From: Alphaproteobacteria bacterium
Lineage (GTDB): Bacteria > Pseudomonadota > Alphaproteobacteria > CAAHEQ01 > UBA3637
DNA: 64,000 nt
Direction of reading: 5' to 3'
Assembly: GCA_017539265.1 (NCBI GenBank)
Contig: JAFYHG010000022.1
Location: forward strand, 109,464 to 173,463
Under the pieces are notes generated by a model. It was not told where the DNA came from and ran no database searches. It saw only the letters and a program-made list of their open reading frames with translations. Position 1 is the stretch's first letter; every line of letters starts with the position of its first letter. A program made the translations under genes and the position numbers. This document shows, piece by piece, positions 20,079-30,115 of this stretch.

Positions 20079-21026
20079 TTATTCTAATCCGACTTTTTGA
20101 TCAACAATAAAAAGGGGCCGACCTTTAACTTCGGTAAAGATTTTACCGATATATTCGCCGATAACCCCCAGCGAGAAAATAATAATCCCGTTAAAGAACA
20201 TCATCGCACTAAACAAAGATGCCCATCCCGCCATATTTCCGCCTACAATTGCCCGGTACAGCGACCACAACAACAATAAAAACCCGATAAAAGAAATCAC
20301 CATACCCATTATCGTTACAAGCCTGATCGGCACAATCGAAAACCCGACAATACCGTTTAACGCAAACGAAAACATTTTAAAAAAGGGATATTTTGTCTCC
20401 CCCGCCGCCCGACTTGCCCGCGGATAAAATACCTGTGCCGATTGAAATCCCAACAGGTGAATAATTCCCCGCAAAAACAAATTCTTTTCCCGAAAGCCTT
20501 TTAATGTTTCAACGGCACGCTTGCTCATCAACCGGAAATCAGCCGCATTATAAACGGTTTTTATCCCCATCCATTCCTGAATGCGGTAAAACAGACGCGC
20601 TGTTTTTTCCTTAAACCAACTGTCCGTATCCCGATTGGTCCGCACCCCATAAACAATTTCATTTCCTTCCAGATATTTCTGCACCATTTCCCCGATTTTT
20701 TCGGGATCATCCTGCAAATCCGCATCAATAGTCACATAAATATCCGCCTTTGTTTCAAACAAGCCCGCCAACAATGCCGATTGATGCCCGAAATTACGAC
20801 TTAAAGATACATACGCCAAACGGGCAGATTTTTTCGTCAGGTCTTTCAATACCTCTAATGTCTTATCCCGACTTCCGTCGTTCACAAAGCACACCAGACT
20901 CGTCGGTGCAATCAACTCTTTTTTGATTAAATCCGTCAATATCCGCTCCAGAACAGGCGCCGATTTCGGCAACATTTCTTCTTCGTTATAGCACGGCACG
21001 ACGATGTTTAATTTTGGACATTCCAT
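20079..21026 (-). CDS. GtrB-like polyprenyl-phosphate glycosyltransferase (GT2)
   Basis: Start at 21026 (MECPKLNIVVPCYNEEEML) with AAAGGATC upstream. The 315-residue product has a GT2 catalytic domain: PCYNEEE, FVNDGSRD, the DxD-like TIDADLQDDPEKI, and GVRTNRDTDSWFK. Two C-terminal membrane helices follow (IVPIRLVTIMGMVISFIGFLLL and ALFSAMMFFNGIIIFSLGVIGEYIGKI). This is the GtrB/DPM1 layout, loading a sugar onto undecaprenyl phosphate. It probably works with the following GtrII-like protein to decorate LPS or another glycan. Confidence 0.9.
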   Translation of the reverse strand: MECPKLNIVVPCYNEEEMLPKSAPVLERILTDLIKKELIAPTSLVCFVNDGSRDKTLEVLKDLTKKSARLAYVSLSRNFGHQSALLAGLFETKADIYVTIDADLQDDPEKIGEMVQKYLEGNEIVYGVRTNRDTDSWFKEKTARLFYRIQEWMGIKTVYNAADFRLMSKRAVETLKGFREKNLFLRGIIHLLGFQSAQVFYPRASRAAGETKYPFFKMFSFALNGIVGFSIVPIRLVTIMGMVISFIGFLLLLWSLYRAIVGGNMAGWASLFSAMMFFNGIIIFSLGVIGEYIGKIFTEVKGRPLFIVDQKVGLE

Positions 21027-21148
21027 ATTTGATCCTTTTGCTGACGCTCTTTTATACACTTTAATGCCTCACAAGTCAAGATTTTTATGTTTCCCTCTTG
21101 ATAATTTTTGATTTTGCTGGCATACTATACCTCAGAAAGGATAGCATC

Positions 21149-21877
21149 ATGCATAAATATATTTCTGATTTTTTACAAAGCGGTCAGGATGACACTAATT
21201 TTAACGAATCCACAAAAACTTATTTTCCCCCTTGGTGGCGATTTTGGGACAGAAAAATCAAAACCGAAGATTCCTACACGGGGGAATTGTCTCGGGAATT
21301 TGATCAAACCGGAAAACTGGTTCGCATTTCGCGACAACGTTCCAAGATTCACCCCGGCGGTTTTGGGGAAGTCTTTTACTGGGAAACATTGGATTTAGAA
21401 ACCCTTATTGCCACCTCTCATCCTTACAAAAATATGGAAAAAAAGGTTTTTCCCGACGGTAAATGCAGGGAGGTTTGTACATCCCCCACCGGTGAGCAAA
21501 CCGTTGCCATAGGTCATGTCGATGCCCAAGGCACTTTGGACGTTTATGCAAATTTGTCTTTTAAAAACGGCAAGCAAACCGGTTGCGAATGGCGTAAAAA
21601 AGTTAAAGATGCTGACCTCTGGAAAGAAGTTTTGACAGAATTTCCCGTTTCATTGGAAGAAAAGGCCGAACGTTTAAATCGTGCTTCTCAAACCTTCCGC
21701 CAAACACACGAAGCCCCCAAAACCGAAGCCGAACTCCGCGCGTATAAAGATGCCGAGGAAAGGGCTCGCCTTCAAGAAAATAAAAAATTTTCTCAGAACC
21801 TTTTTTCCAAACTGCGCACCAAAAGATCGCACAAGGCCTACCTTGCGCGCATGAGCGGCCGGCGCGGTTCTCCTTAA
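21149..21877 (+). CDS. Hypothetical soluble protein, 242 residues
   Basis: Start at 21149 (MHKYISDFLQSGQ) with an AGAAAGGA site. There is no signal peptide or membrane helix. The middle has strand-turn units such as YTGELSREFDQTGKLVRIS and NLSFKNGKQTGCEW that recall YwqK/MORN-like repeats. The C-terminal 60 residues are highly charged and helical (ERARLQENKKFSQNLFSKLRTKR). No family is recognised. A good terminator follows the stop codon. Confidence 0.6.
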   Translation: MHKYISDFLQSGQDDTNFNESTKTYFPPWWRFWDRKIKTEDSYTGELSREFDQTGKLVRISRQRSKIHPGGFGEVFYWETLDLETLIATSHPYKNMEKKVFPDGKCREVCTSPTGEQTVAIGHVDAQGTLDVYANLSFKNGKQTGCEWRKKVKDADLWKEVLTEFPVSLEEKAERLNRASQTFRQTHEAPKTEAELRAYKDAEERARLQENKKFSQNLFSKLRTKRSHKAYLARMSGRRGSP

Positions 21878-21894
21878 TATTCTTTCTTAAGTTC

Positions 21895-21923
21895 AGCCCC
21901 CGTTTTTGCGGGGGCTGTTTTTT
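21895..21923. terminator. Rho-independent terminator
   Basis: AGCCCCCG (21895-21902) pairs with CGGGGGCT (21909-21916), followed by GTTTTTT. It serves the plus-strand gene and may also insulate the convergent fadL-like gene. Confidence 0.9.
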
Positions 21924-21933
21924 CTAAGCGCGA

Positions 21934-23205
21934 TTAGAATTTATACTGAACCTGCACACCCAAGATATGTGATTGCAAATTCTTATATTTTGCTTGGAAA
22001 TTCGCGTCTTCCAAAGCTTTACCCGTTTTTCCGATCATGTGGGCATAGGCCGCATCAATCTGCCAATTATTTTTGGTATAAGTGGCACCCAAGCTCATCC
22101 ACCACCGGTCATTATCCGGAATTCGAAGTGTCCGGCGTTCCGGCTTATGGGTCGGGGATTCATCCCAGCCGCCACCCACGCGGAATGTCCAGTTTGGATC
22201 ATAGTAATAATCCACACCACCCGTCAATGTCCAAGTATTGGCATATCGATAATACGTTACTTTTCGACCATCCACAAAGAGGGGATAATCGGATCTGATA
22301 ATAAATTCAGGGAAAGAAGATGTCCAGTGTGTCCATCTGGCTGTTCCCGAAAATCCCAAATCCTTATAGCGATGATAGGCCGAGAAAGTAAATGTTTCCG
22401 GCAAATCCGGATTGGCCCGAACCGTATAGACACCGTTCAAAGCCGGATTGGTATTCCCTGACGCTTTTAAAAGCCCCTTGGCGCGTTGTGCCGATCTTAA
22501 CCGATAAGATAATCCGAAACGGGTATTTTCATCAACTTCATACATCACCCCCAACGTTCCGGTTTGTGTCCATCCGTGCACGTTAAAATTGACATTTCCA
22601 CCACCCCAATCAGCATACGGCCCTTGCCCCGGAACTAACCCGTAATACGGATTGGGTAACATTCCCGGTACGGATTGCGTCATCCGGCCATAGATATACC
22701 GCATAATGGCGCTTGCACCAACCGACCAATGTTGTGTGATTTTATATGCTGCCGACAAGTTAAAATCAACAATATCCAATTTGGACAAAATCGCCGAACC
22801 GGAACCGAACCAATTCGATTTATATTCGGTTTTCAATCCGAACGGTGCATAAATACCGACACCCAATTTTAATTTTTCGGTTGCGTTATATTGGGCAAAT
22901 CCCGCCGGAATCGGTTGCCAAAAGTCCATTTTAGCGGATCTGCCTTCATTCCGGCCTATTCCCTTCATATCTGCTTTTAAATTGATCATAGAAAGGGCTT
23001 GTTGCAAACCGGATTTTTTCATTAATGTCATACCGGCCGGATTATATGCAATCGCCGAATAGTCATCTCCCATAATGCCCTGACCGGCATAGGAACGTCC
23101 TAATCCCGTCACAGAATAATCGTTTAACTGATAGCCGCCGGCGTGTGCTGAAAAAGCCATTGCCAAAACCGCCAAACCGGCTACATAAGAATAGATTCGT
23201 TTCAT
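21934..23205 (-). CDS. FadL/OmpP1 family outer-membrane transporter
   Basis: 423 residues with a signal peptide ending SAHAG, then the family N-terminal hatch (YSVTGLGRSYAGQG) and the hallmark IAYNPAGMTLM. A 14-strand barrel follows, ending in Phe (VQYKF). FadL proteins move long-chain fatty acids or other hydrophobic molecules across the outer membrane by lateral opening. The substrate here cannot be inferred. It is the last gene before the T4SS cluster and has its own promoter at 23241-23269. Confidence 0.93.
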   Translation of the reverse strand: MKRIYSYVAGLAVLAMAFSAHAGGYQLNDYSVTGLGRSYAGQGIMGDDYSAIAYNPAGMTLMKKSGLQQALSMINLKADMKGIGRNEGRSAKMDFWQPIPAGFAQYNATEKLKLGVGIYAPFGLKTEYKSNWFGSGSAILSKLDIVDFNLSAAYKITQHWSVGASAIMRYIYGRMTQSVPGMLPNPYYGLVPGQGPYADWGGGNVNFNVHGWTQTGTLGVMYEVDENTRFGLSYRLRSAQRAKGLLKASGNTNPALNGVYTVRANPDLPETFTFSAYHRYKDLGFSGTARWTHWTSSFPEFIIRSDYPLFVDGRKVTYYRYANTWTLTGGVDYYYDPNWTFRVGGGWDESPTHKPERRTLRIPDNDRWWMSLGATYTKNNWQIDAAYAHMIGKTGKALEDANFQAKYKNLQSHILGVQVQYKF

Positions 23206-23240
23206 TTAAAAAACTCCTTATATTAAATTAAAACAGGGCT

Positions 23241-23269
23241 ATCATACACCCTTTGTCACAAAAATGCAA
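23241..23269 (-). promoter_or_regulatory. fadL-like gene promoter
   Basis: On the minus strand TTGCAT (23269-23264), a 17-base spacer and TATGAT (23246-23241), 36 bases upstream of the ATG. A perfect AT-only palindrome (ATATTTTAAAATAT, 23293-23306) lies just beyond and could be an operator. Confidence 0.6.
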
Positions 23270-23337
23270 CACAAATGTCATAAAATCGTCATATATTTTA
23301 AAATATGCTGAAAAATCAATTAAATAAGATATAGAAA

Positions 23338-24327
23338 TCAGGTGATTTCCGTAACGGCACGGATGTTCCCGTCCCGGTTGATTTGAACAACCTTTACCTT
23401 ATCCCGCATTTCTTTCAATGTTTTTTCCCGATCCATACCGGGGGACGAGTGTAAGATACGGGATAAAAAGGCCTGATACGCTTCAAAGGCCGAATCCGCG
23501 TGAATAGTCGCAAAGCAGTTATCGTGACCGGTGTTCATCAATTCCCAGAACGCGGCCGCATTACTCGTTGAAATTTCACCGCACAGAATCGCATCCGGCG
23601 TAAACCGCACCGCCAAGTCAATCACCTTCTTGTAGTCAAAGGCATTCGTTTGTTCCGTACGGGACAGCACCACATGTACCCGATTTTTATGCGGCACTTT
23701 AAGTTCTCGAACGTCTTCCACCGTCACAACCCGTTTATGTAAATCCAATAACTGAATCATATTGTTTAAAAATGTTGTTTTACCGGTCGCCGTTCCACCG
23801 GATACCAAGATATGGTTACCACGCTTTATGTACATCACCAATCGATCAAACGGATCATCAGGATCTTCAACACCTTTCAATCGGTTAATCCGTTGCAACC
23901 GTTCACCGGGTTCCAAACCGAACTCCTTCATTTTAATCGGTTGATCGGGCCGCCAAATACGAATATCCAGCGCCACTCCACCCGTCAAGTCATTGTTATC
24001 ATACTGAACGTTTTGACCGGCAATGCCGGTAAAACGGTGTCCCCCGGGCAACTGCGTAAAGACAACGGGGTTTCCGTTCACCGGATCAAAAGCCATATTA
24101 TAGGAATTTGCAATAATATGCAGCAGATTTACCAGGTACTCTCGTGATAATTTCGGATCTTCATAGTAATGCCACGGATGGGCATGCCGCCCACGCAACC
24201 GCAACCATATCCCACCGGGGTTATTCACGGCCACATCTTCCACATTATCCTGATTATACCAATAGGCCAAAGGTCTTAGGACGGATTCCAAAACCCGATA
24301 CATATTTTCAATAGGTAAATCGCCCAT
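23338..24327 (-). CDS. virB11: VirB11-like T4SS traffic ATPase
   Basis: 329 residues. The VirB11/PulE-superfamily RecA-like domain has Walker A GGTATGKTT at 177-185, an Asp box around VVTVEDVRELKVP, FTPDAILCGEIS (Walker B-like region) and TGHDNCFATIHADS (His box). The N-terminal domain (residues 1-150) has the VirB11 GGHRFTGIAG element. It is the only ATPase of the secretion cluster seen here and is the last gene in the run, 17 bases after virB10. VirB11 hexamers power pilus assembly or substrate transfer at the inner membrane. Confidence 0.92.
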   Translation of the reverse strand: MGDLPIENMYRVLESVLRPLAYWYNQDNVEDVAVNNPGGIWLRLRGRHAHPWHYYEDPKLSREYLVNLLHIIANSYNMAFDPVNGNPVVFTQLPGGHRFTGIAGQNVQYDNNDLTGGVALDIRIWRPDQPIKMKEFGLEPGERLQRINRLKGVEDPDDPFDRLVMYIKRGNHILVSGGTATGKTTFLNNMIQLLDLHKRVVTVEDVRELKVPHKNRVHVVLSRTEQTNAFDYKKVIDLAVRFTPDAILCGEISTSNAAAFWELMNTGHDNCFATIHADSAFEAYQAFLSRILHSSPGMDREKTLKEMRDKVKVVQINRDGNIRAVTEIT

Positions 24328-24344
24328 CGACCTCTCCTTTTACC

Positions 24345-27300
24345 CTAAAACACCTTTTTCGACCCTGCAGGTTGCTGATTTTTCGGGAATATCGGATCCG
24401 TCACCTGTTGTTTCTTTTGGGGTGTCTTCGGCTTTACTGGTTCCGGTTTCGGCGCCTCTTCCGCAGCACTTTCGGATTCATCCGCTTCTTCTTCCGCACC
24501 GCCGTCATAAATGGCATTGGCACCACTTGTTCCGGCCAGTGACGGATCTCCGACATCCGGATCATAATATCCGTCTGCCACCAAACTATTTCCCATATCG
24601 GCAGCATACCCCTGTTCACCCGCCATTTCCGCAACTTCACCTAATCTCGGATCAACCCAGTTTCCGCCCGAAGCCGCTCTGGCAAGTTTTGTATCCCTGC
24701 CATAAGCTTTCAAGTAATCTTCTTCATCTTCGATTTCAGACCTTAACCACAAATCTGTACTCGGATAGATGGTAAAGCGTGTTCCCGCTGGTACATATAA
24801 TACTTCTTGAACCTGCAAGGCTTCTTGCAACAACTGATTAAAGATCTGACTCATCGAATCGATAAAGTTGTTTCTGGCATCGTTCGCCGCCTGAGCTCTC
24901 GAGCTCATAATTTGATCACCGTTATTCTTTGTCGTGATATCATCATTGGTTGCCGTAACGAAAGCAATAGCTGACGTAATCGTTGATTCGAGCACCGGAC
25001 GACCATATTTCTTCAACAACTGTTCATCCAGGTAAGCCGGTACCCCGCCGCGTCCCATTGCATCACCGGAATTAGCCGATAACTTAAAGGCTGATCCGTC
25101 CGGTCTGATAAGGCGTGACCAAGAAAAGTTCACTTTTGCCACGTGGCCGCCACCGCCGCCACCGCCGGTACCGATCAAGCGACTGCCTGCCGGAATAATG
25201 ATACGCCGTCCTTGCTCCGCATAAATATGCCGTTCCACAATCGCTGTCACCGGTACGGAACCAAAGCGTGAATCAACCGCATGCACCAATACACAGGGGA
25301 TGGCTTTGTCTTTCAAGATCATCCGCGACATATCCACCGGATAGGTCGAAATAGTCTTGCCTTCACCCCAATCCAAATCTTTCTTTTCTCTGGCTCTGGC
25401 AAGCACCCGCGCATCCGGCAACAACCGATTGAAAGATCTGATTTTTGCTTTCATATTCGCGCGGCGATTAGCCAACAACCCGTCCATAGCACCTTTTTGC
25501 TCTTCCGTAATTTGAAGCGGTTTTTGGGTATCCGGTCGTGCAACCGCCGGACTTTCCGGTCCACCTAAAACTCTGCCGTCCATGGCATAAGGAATTCCGC
25601 CGTCTCCCATATATCCGATGATATTTCCCTCGCTATCTACCAAAGATCCCTGCGGGGTCACATCAAAACGTTTATCACGTATATAGATAGCCCGTCCGGT
25701 ATTAGTACCGGCACCACCACTCTTCTTCAACCCCGGTGCAATGTCGGTGATATTCACACCCGAAACCGTCAAGCCCTCCATAACTTTGCCTTCCAAGTCT
25801 CGAATCACACCGTCTTTGTCCATCTTACCGATAATTTCACCTTTCTTGTTGATCAGGTTCCCGTAATCATCTATCAAGCCGACAAAATTCCCGTCTGCAT
25901 CACGCACAACCCGAAGATCACTGATTTCATTCCCGTTGATATCTAACAGCTTTCCTTCCGGCGTCAACTCGGCAATTTTCTCCCCTGTTTTCGGATCAAT
26001 AATCGTTCCATCCGGCAACACACGGAATTGCTTAACCCCCTTGTTGTCCGTAAAGTATCCATCATCATCAAAAGTACCCGCAATACTGCCGTCACTGTTG
26101 AACATCAATTCTTCATTCGGCGACACGGTTCGACCGATTACGTTCCCTTCCATATCAACAACGGTTCCTTTTCCGTCGCCCAAAACCTTACCGATTGTTT
26201 TTCCGGTTTTATCAACAACGGTTCCGTTACCCTTTACCCGACCGATCGGATTTCCGTCTTTATCCAGAACAAGACCTCTTTCCACAACATTACCGATAAT
26301 GTCTCCCGAACCGTTTGTAACTGTTCCGTCATCTCTGGCGCACCCCATATTGACGCCGTTCAAGTCCACCACCGTTGAATCCGGAAGTGTCCGTCCGATA
26401 TACTCACCGCTTGGGGAAGCCACCAAACCGGTTCTGACCACCCGTCCGATTTGATTACCGGCATTATCTACGGCCCATTTTCCCGGTATAACATGACCGA
26501 TAACATTACCCTGTCCATTCACAACCTGTCCGTTATAGGAAGTTTGTCCCAAAACTTTACATTCATGCGCGACAAGGGGCTCCGGCACCAAAATACCCAA
26601 GATTTTATACTTATGATTTCCTTTAACGGCTCCGTTCACGGCGATTTTACCCACTTCCTCGCCCGCAAAAGACATCACATTTCCGTCTCCATCCAGAACA
26701 CCAAGCAATTCACCCCTGTGCCCTGTTGCCGGATTAAAGGAAAGCACAGCCCCGTCAATCGGCATTTCTTTACCCAAAATCGTGCCATCATCCAATATCC
26801 GATAGATTTTCTTATCTCTCGAATCAATGATATCGCCGGTCACGGTTGTGCGACCCAAGACTTGATTTTTATACCCGTACGGCAACCCTTGTTTCAAGGT
26901 ATGGCCCACATACGGCATTGTTGTGAACAAAGTCTTATCCGATAATCCCACGGCCGACCCATCCGATAAAATCCTGCCCATCATTCCATTATCTTTTCCG
27001 ACAATGGTTCCATCCATGGCTACCACACCGATATCATATGCATCGTCATTGACAACCAATCCCTTCGGCAGCGCACCGCCGGCCCAAATGGTATCAGGCG
27101 TTAAGGCCGAACCGAAAGGCATATAAGATGCCAACTTTTTGCCTTCTTTATTGACAATCATACTCGATCCCGAACTCCGGCCGATAACGGCACCGTTTCT
27201 GTCGATAAAGACCGAAGGTACCACCATACCCCCGACAATTTCACCATTGGCATTAAAAATTCCGCCCATATTCATTGCTGATCCGACAATCGAATCACCT

Positions 27301-29141
27301 TGGAACACTTGCCCGAGGGACAAAGCAACACCCATATTTCCCAAATTCGTTGTTAAAGGCAATCCCACCGGGGCCAATCCGCCCACAACTTTCTTTGTCA
27401 AATCAACAGCAAGACCGTTTGCCATCAACCGACCGAGGGGCTTATTATCATTTGCCACCATAACAACACCGTCGGCACCGGCCATACCGATTAAGCGGGC
27501 ATTAACATTATCGTTCACCGCCAAAGAGGATGTCATCATCCGTCCGACAACTTTGCCGTTATTAAAGGCATATGTATCTCCAATCGCATAGGCCACCGGT
27601 TCCCCGCGCCCGTTCACGATTTGACCGTTTTCGTTCACGATACCCATAAAGCCCGACCGATCATTCATCACCAAAGTTCCCAACGGTATGTAGGTTCCCA
27701 GAGCACCCCCGTCCGTCTGTAAAACTTGTCCGTCAAGGGCTATCTGCCCGATTACCGACCGACCGTCTTCCACCGTTCCGTCAAAACGTGTCCAACCGAT
27801 TAAACCGCCTTCCGCGTTCACAACCACGCCCACCGGCAAAAGCTGACCAACCACACCGTCCCGTTCATTGGATACATAATTATACCCGTTCACAAGTCCG
27901 GCATTTTGTCCGTCTGCTGTTAAAACGGCACCATTTGTGGATACGCTTGTCATATAGGCACCTTTATTATCCACAACGATTCCGCGCGGGACCAAAGTAC
28001 CCAACACCCGATTATCACGGTCAAGAGCCACACCGGCCACGGTTACGGTTCCGATTTCTTGGCCCGACTTATCATTCAGGCCCCCTTTAAAGTTTGCCCA
28101 TCCGACCAGTCCGCCTTCGGCATTCACATAAGGCCCGATACGCAATAACCGTCCCGACAGGTTATCCTTATCACCAAACACCGTTCCAAAGGGTGAAGCA
28201 ACTCCGATCGACCGACCTTTGGAATCATTAATTCTGCCTTGATATGTCATGGCACCCAACAATCCGTCCGCCCCGATCGGCAACGAAATATCGGGGAAAA
28301 TACCACCCATAATTTGCCCGCTGTTCGACAAAGCCAAACCGTTTCCTAAAATATGCCCGATAACGGACTTGGCTTCCGATAAGACTTCCCCTTTATCGTT
28401 CACCGTTCCGACTAATTCTCCGCGCACTGAAAATACTTGTCCTTGCGGCATTTTCACGCCGACCGTTTGACCGGCCCGATCCACAACCGTTCCGTTCGAC
28501 TTAATTACACCCACCGGCTCACCGGATTCATTTTGTAGCACCCCGTCAATATTCATGATACCCAAATATGTTCCATCCGGCTTGATAAACGGCGTTTTAT
28601 CCGGTATCAATAAACCGATAATGGCTGTCTTTTCAACATTCAAAACCGAATAATCCGACAACACCACACCGATTTTTTCACCGGCATCATTGGCCGCCAG
28701 CCCCGTCTTTCTGGTATAACGCCCTAAAATGGCACCATCGTGACCAAAGATTACACCATCCGGCGGAATAACACCTTGAATTTCATCGTTTTCATTCACA
28801 ATCCAGTTATTCGGCGTCAATCTGCCGACTTCATTCCCGTTTTCGTCATAGACTTTATTTCCGACTACTTTCCAATTTTTGACATCGCCGTTGGAATCCA
28901 ATACCGCACCTTCCCCAGGCACAGTTCCCACAACTTGACCGATAATTTTCTTACCGTCCGGTGATGAAACAGAACCATCACTGTTGACACATCCGATAAT
29001 ATTTCCGTCATTATCAATGACCTTACCATCCATGCGTGTCCGCCCGATAACCTTGCCGGCTTTATCTATTACCAACCCCATCGGTGCCACAAATCCGATA
29101 ATTTCTTTTTCCGGATTAATAATTTGTTTCTCCGGTGTCAC
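24345..29141 (-). CDS. virB10: VirB10-like T4SS scaffold, C-terminal part with giant repeat array
   Basis: 1598 residues from a GTG that overlaps the stop of the upstream gene (GTGTGA). About residues 1-1195 are tandem 17-residue units with consensus [IV]GxVxPxGxVVDxxGxx. Residues 1281-1475 are a VirB10/TrbI domain: SRFGSVPVTAIVERHIYAEQ, GRRIIIPAGSRLIG, a seven-Gly stretch at 1326-1332, and VPAGTRFTIYPSTDLWL. The tail is acidic and Pro/Lys-rich. There is no signal peptide or membrane helix, which VirB10 needs; that helix is in the preceding gene. A one-base shift in the A-tract at 29160-29163 would join both. Compare CagY and DotG, also repeat-enlarged VirB10 proteins. Confidence 0.88.
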   Translation of the reverse strand: MTPEKQIINPEKEIIGFVAPMGLVIDKAGKVIGRTRMDGKVIDNDGNIIGCVNSDGSVSSPDGKKIIGQVVGTVPGEGAVLDSNGDVKNWKVVGNKVYDENGNEVGRLTPNNWIVNENDEIQGVIPPDGVIFGHDGAILGRYTRKTGLAANDAGEKIGVVLSDYSVLNVEKTAIIGLLIPDKTPFIKPDGTYLGIMNIDGVLQNESGEPVGVIKSNGTVVDRAGQTVGVKMPQGQVFSVRGELVGTVNDKGEVLSEAKSVIGHILGNGLALSNSGQIMGGIFPDISLPIGADGLLGAMTYQGRINDSKGRSIGVASPFGTVFGDKDNLSGRLLRIGPYVNAEGGLVGWANFKGGLNDKSGQEIGTVTVAGVALDRDNRVLGTLVPRGIVVDNKGAYMTSVSTNGAVLTADGQNAGLVNGYNYVSNERDGVVGQLLPVGVVVNAEGGLIGWTRFDGTVEDGRSVIGQIALDGQVLQTDGGALGTYIPLGTLVMNDRSGFMGIVNENGQIVNGRGEPVAYAIGDTYAFNNGKVVGRMMTSSLAVNDNVNARLIGMAGADGVVMVANDNKPLGRLMANGLAVDLTKKVVGGLAPVGLPLTTNLGNMGVALSLGQVFQGDSIVGSAMNMGGIFNANGEIVGGMVVPSVFIDRNGAVIGRSSGSSMIVNKEGKKLASYMPFGSALTPDTIWAGGALPKGLVVNDDAYDIGVVAMDGTIVGKDNGMMGRILSDGSAVGLSDKTLFTTMPYVGHTLKQGLPYGYKNQVLGRTTVTGDIIDSRDKKIYRILDDGTILGKEMPIDGAVLSFNPATGHRGELLGVLDGDGNVMSFAGEEVGKIAVNGAVKGNHKYKILGILVPEPLVAHECKVLGQTSYNGQVVNGQGNVIGHVIPGKWAVDNAGNQIGRVVRTGLVASPSGEYIGRTLPDSTVVDLNGVNMGCARDDGTVTNGSGDIIGNVVERGLVLDKDGNPIGRVKGNGTVVDKTGKTIGKVLGDGKGTVVDMEGNVIGRTVSPNEELMFNSDGSIAGTFDDDGYFTDNKGVKQFRVLPDGTIIDPKTGEKIAELTPEGKLLDINGNEISDLRVVRDADGNFVGLIDDYGNLINKKGEIIGKMDKDGVIRDLEGKVMEGLTVSGVNITDIAPGLKKSGGAGTNTGRAIYIRDKRFDVTPQGSLVDSEGNIIGYMGDGGIPYAMDGRVLGGPESPAVARPDTQKPLQITEEQKGAMDGLLANRRANMKAKIRSFNRLLPDARVLARAREKKDLDWGEGKTISTYPVDMSRMILKDKAIPCVLVHAVDSRFGSVPVTAIVERHIYAEQGRRIIIPAGSRLIGTGGGGGGGHVAKVNFSWSRLIRPDGSAFKLSANSGDAMGRGGVPAYLDEQLLKKYGRPVLESTITSAIAFVTATNDDITTKNNGDQIMSSRAQAANDARNNFIDSMSQIFNQLLQEALQVQEVLYVPAGTRFTIYPSTDLWLRSEIEDEEDYLKAYGRDTKLARAASGGNWVDPRLGEVAEMAGEQGYAADMGNSLVADGYYDPDVGDPSLAGTSGANAIYDGGAEEEADESESAAEEAPKPEPVKPKTPQKKQQVTDPIFPKNQQPAGSKKVF

Positions 29142-30115
29142 ACATCCGATATCCTTACATTTTCATCGATTACACGTCCTTCCGGCGTAATTAATCCCAA
29201 CAACCGGCATCCGTCTGCAATCGCACCACCGCGCGGCACAACCACACCGATTGCCTTATTATTTGAATCCACAACACGGGCATCCGGTTTCACGCGTCCC
29301 ACAACTTCCACGGCAGCATTCATTACCACACCGTTCGGATAGACGGATCCGATTAAGGCGCACTCCCGTCCCATAGCATATCCCTTCGGAAGCACGGCAC
29401 CGATAATCTTACTGCCAGCCGACACCGTACCGTCCGGATTCACACACCCGATTAAAGCCCCACTGTTATCCACAGCCTTACCTTCCGAGTTCACAAATCC
29501 CACCACTTCGCTCTTATTATTAATAACAAGACCCATCCGAATCGCGGTTCCTACTTCCATTCCTTTTTCATCAACAATCGAACCGTTCAGCAATGTTTTT
29601 CCGATAATTTGCGAAAAACCGTCTTGTACCTGGCCATTCGGCAATACTTTACCCAAAGCCTTACATGCTGCCCCAACGGCAATGCCTCTGGGCACAACAC
29701 CACCAATTAAATCTCCTTGGGGATCTACGGCCAAACCATTGGGCTTAATCGAACCGACAACTTGTTTATTTCCATTCACAATAGAACCGGTCGGGATAAT
29801 TCCGCCGATCACATCACCCGTCCAATTTACAACCAAGCCATACGGCCGCAAATATCCGACCGGCGTTCCTTCCAAATTCACAACCGAACCGTCCACCATC
29901 GGTTTCCCGATAACATTTTGGGAAGCATCAACAACGGTTCCGTCTTTCATCACTTTACCGAACACTTTTCCCTGATTATTCATCACCGAAGTCACCGGAA
30001 TCGCCGCACCCAAAACATTTAACGAAGAATCCACAATCGTATCATCACCTAACAACCGACCCAAGGCTTCTCCGTCTTTCCCAAGCACATCCCCTGTTTT
30101 AGAAATCGTCCCCAT
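25557..30115 (-). repeat. virB10: Array of 17-residue coding repeats across both virB10 frames
   Basis: Units such as IGGVVPRGIAVGAACKA, LGKVLPNGQVQDGFSQI and IGSVYPNGVVMNAAVEV are each 17 residues and follow without gaps for long runs; a few units are 16 or 18. Dividing length by period gives roughly 85-90 units. Protein repeats are divergent, so the DNA copies are far from identical. The phase is kept across the frameshift when one base is added. Confidence 0.85.

Noticed and set aside
25936..28470. Long plus-strand open frames opposite virB10
   Set aside because: They are shadows of the low-stop, Gly/Val/Asp-rich repeat coding sequence on the minus strand; no ribosome sites and Pro/Thr/Ser-rich mirror composition.
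29138..29165. Programmed -1 frameshift signal in virB10
   Set aside because: No XXXYYYZ heptamer in the right frame and no obvious downstream pseudoknot; a simple indel is more likely, so it is reported as a frameshift of unknown origin.
25557..30115. Regular repeats that could suggest a CRISPR array or satellite DNA
   Set aside because: The periodicity is 51 bases and follows coding frame; DNA units are divergent and there are no spacers. They encode protein repeats.
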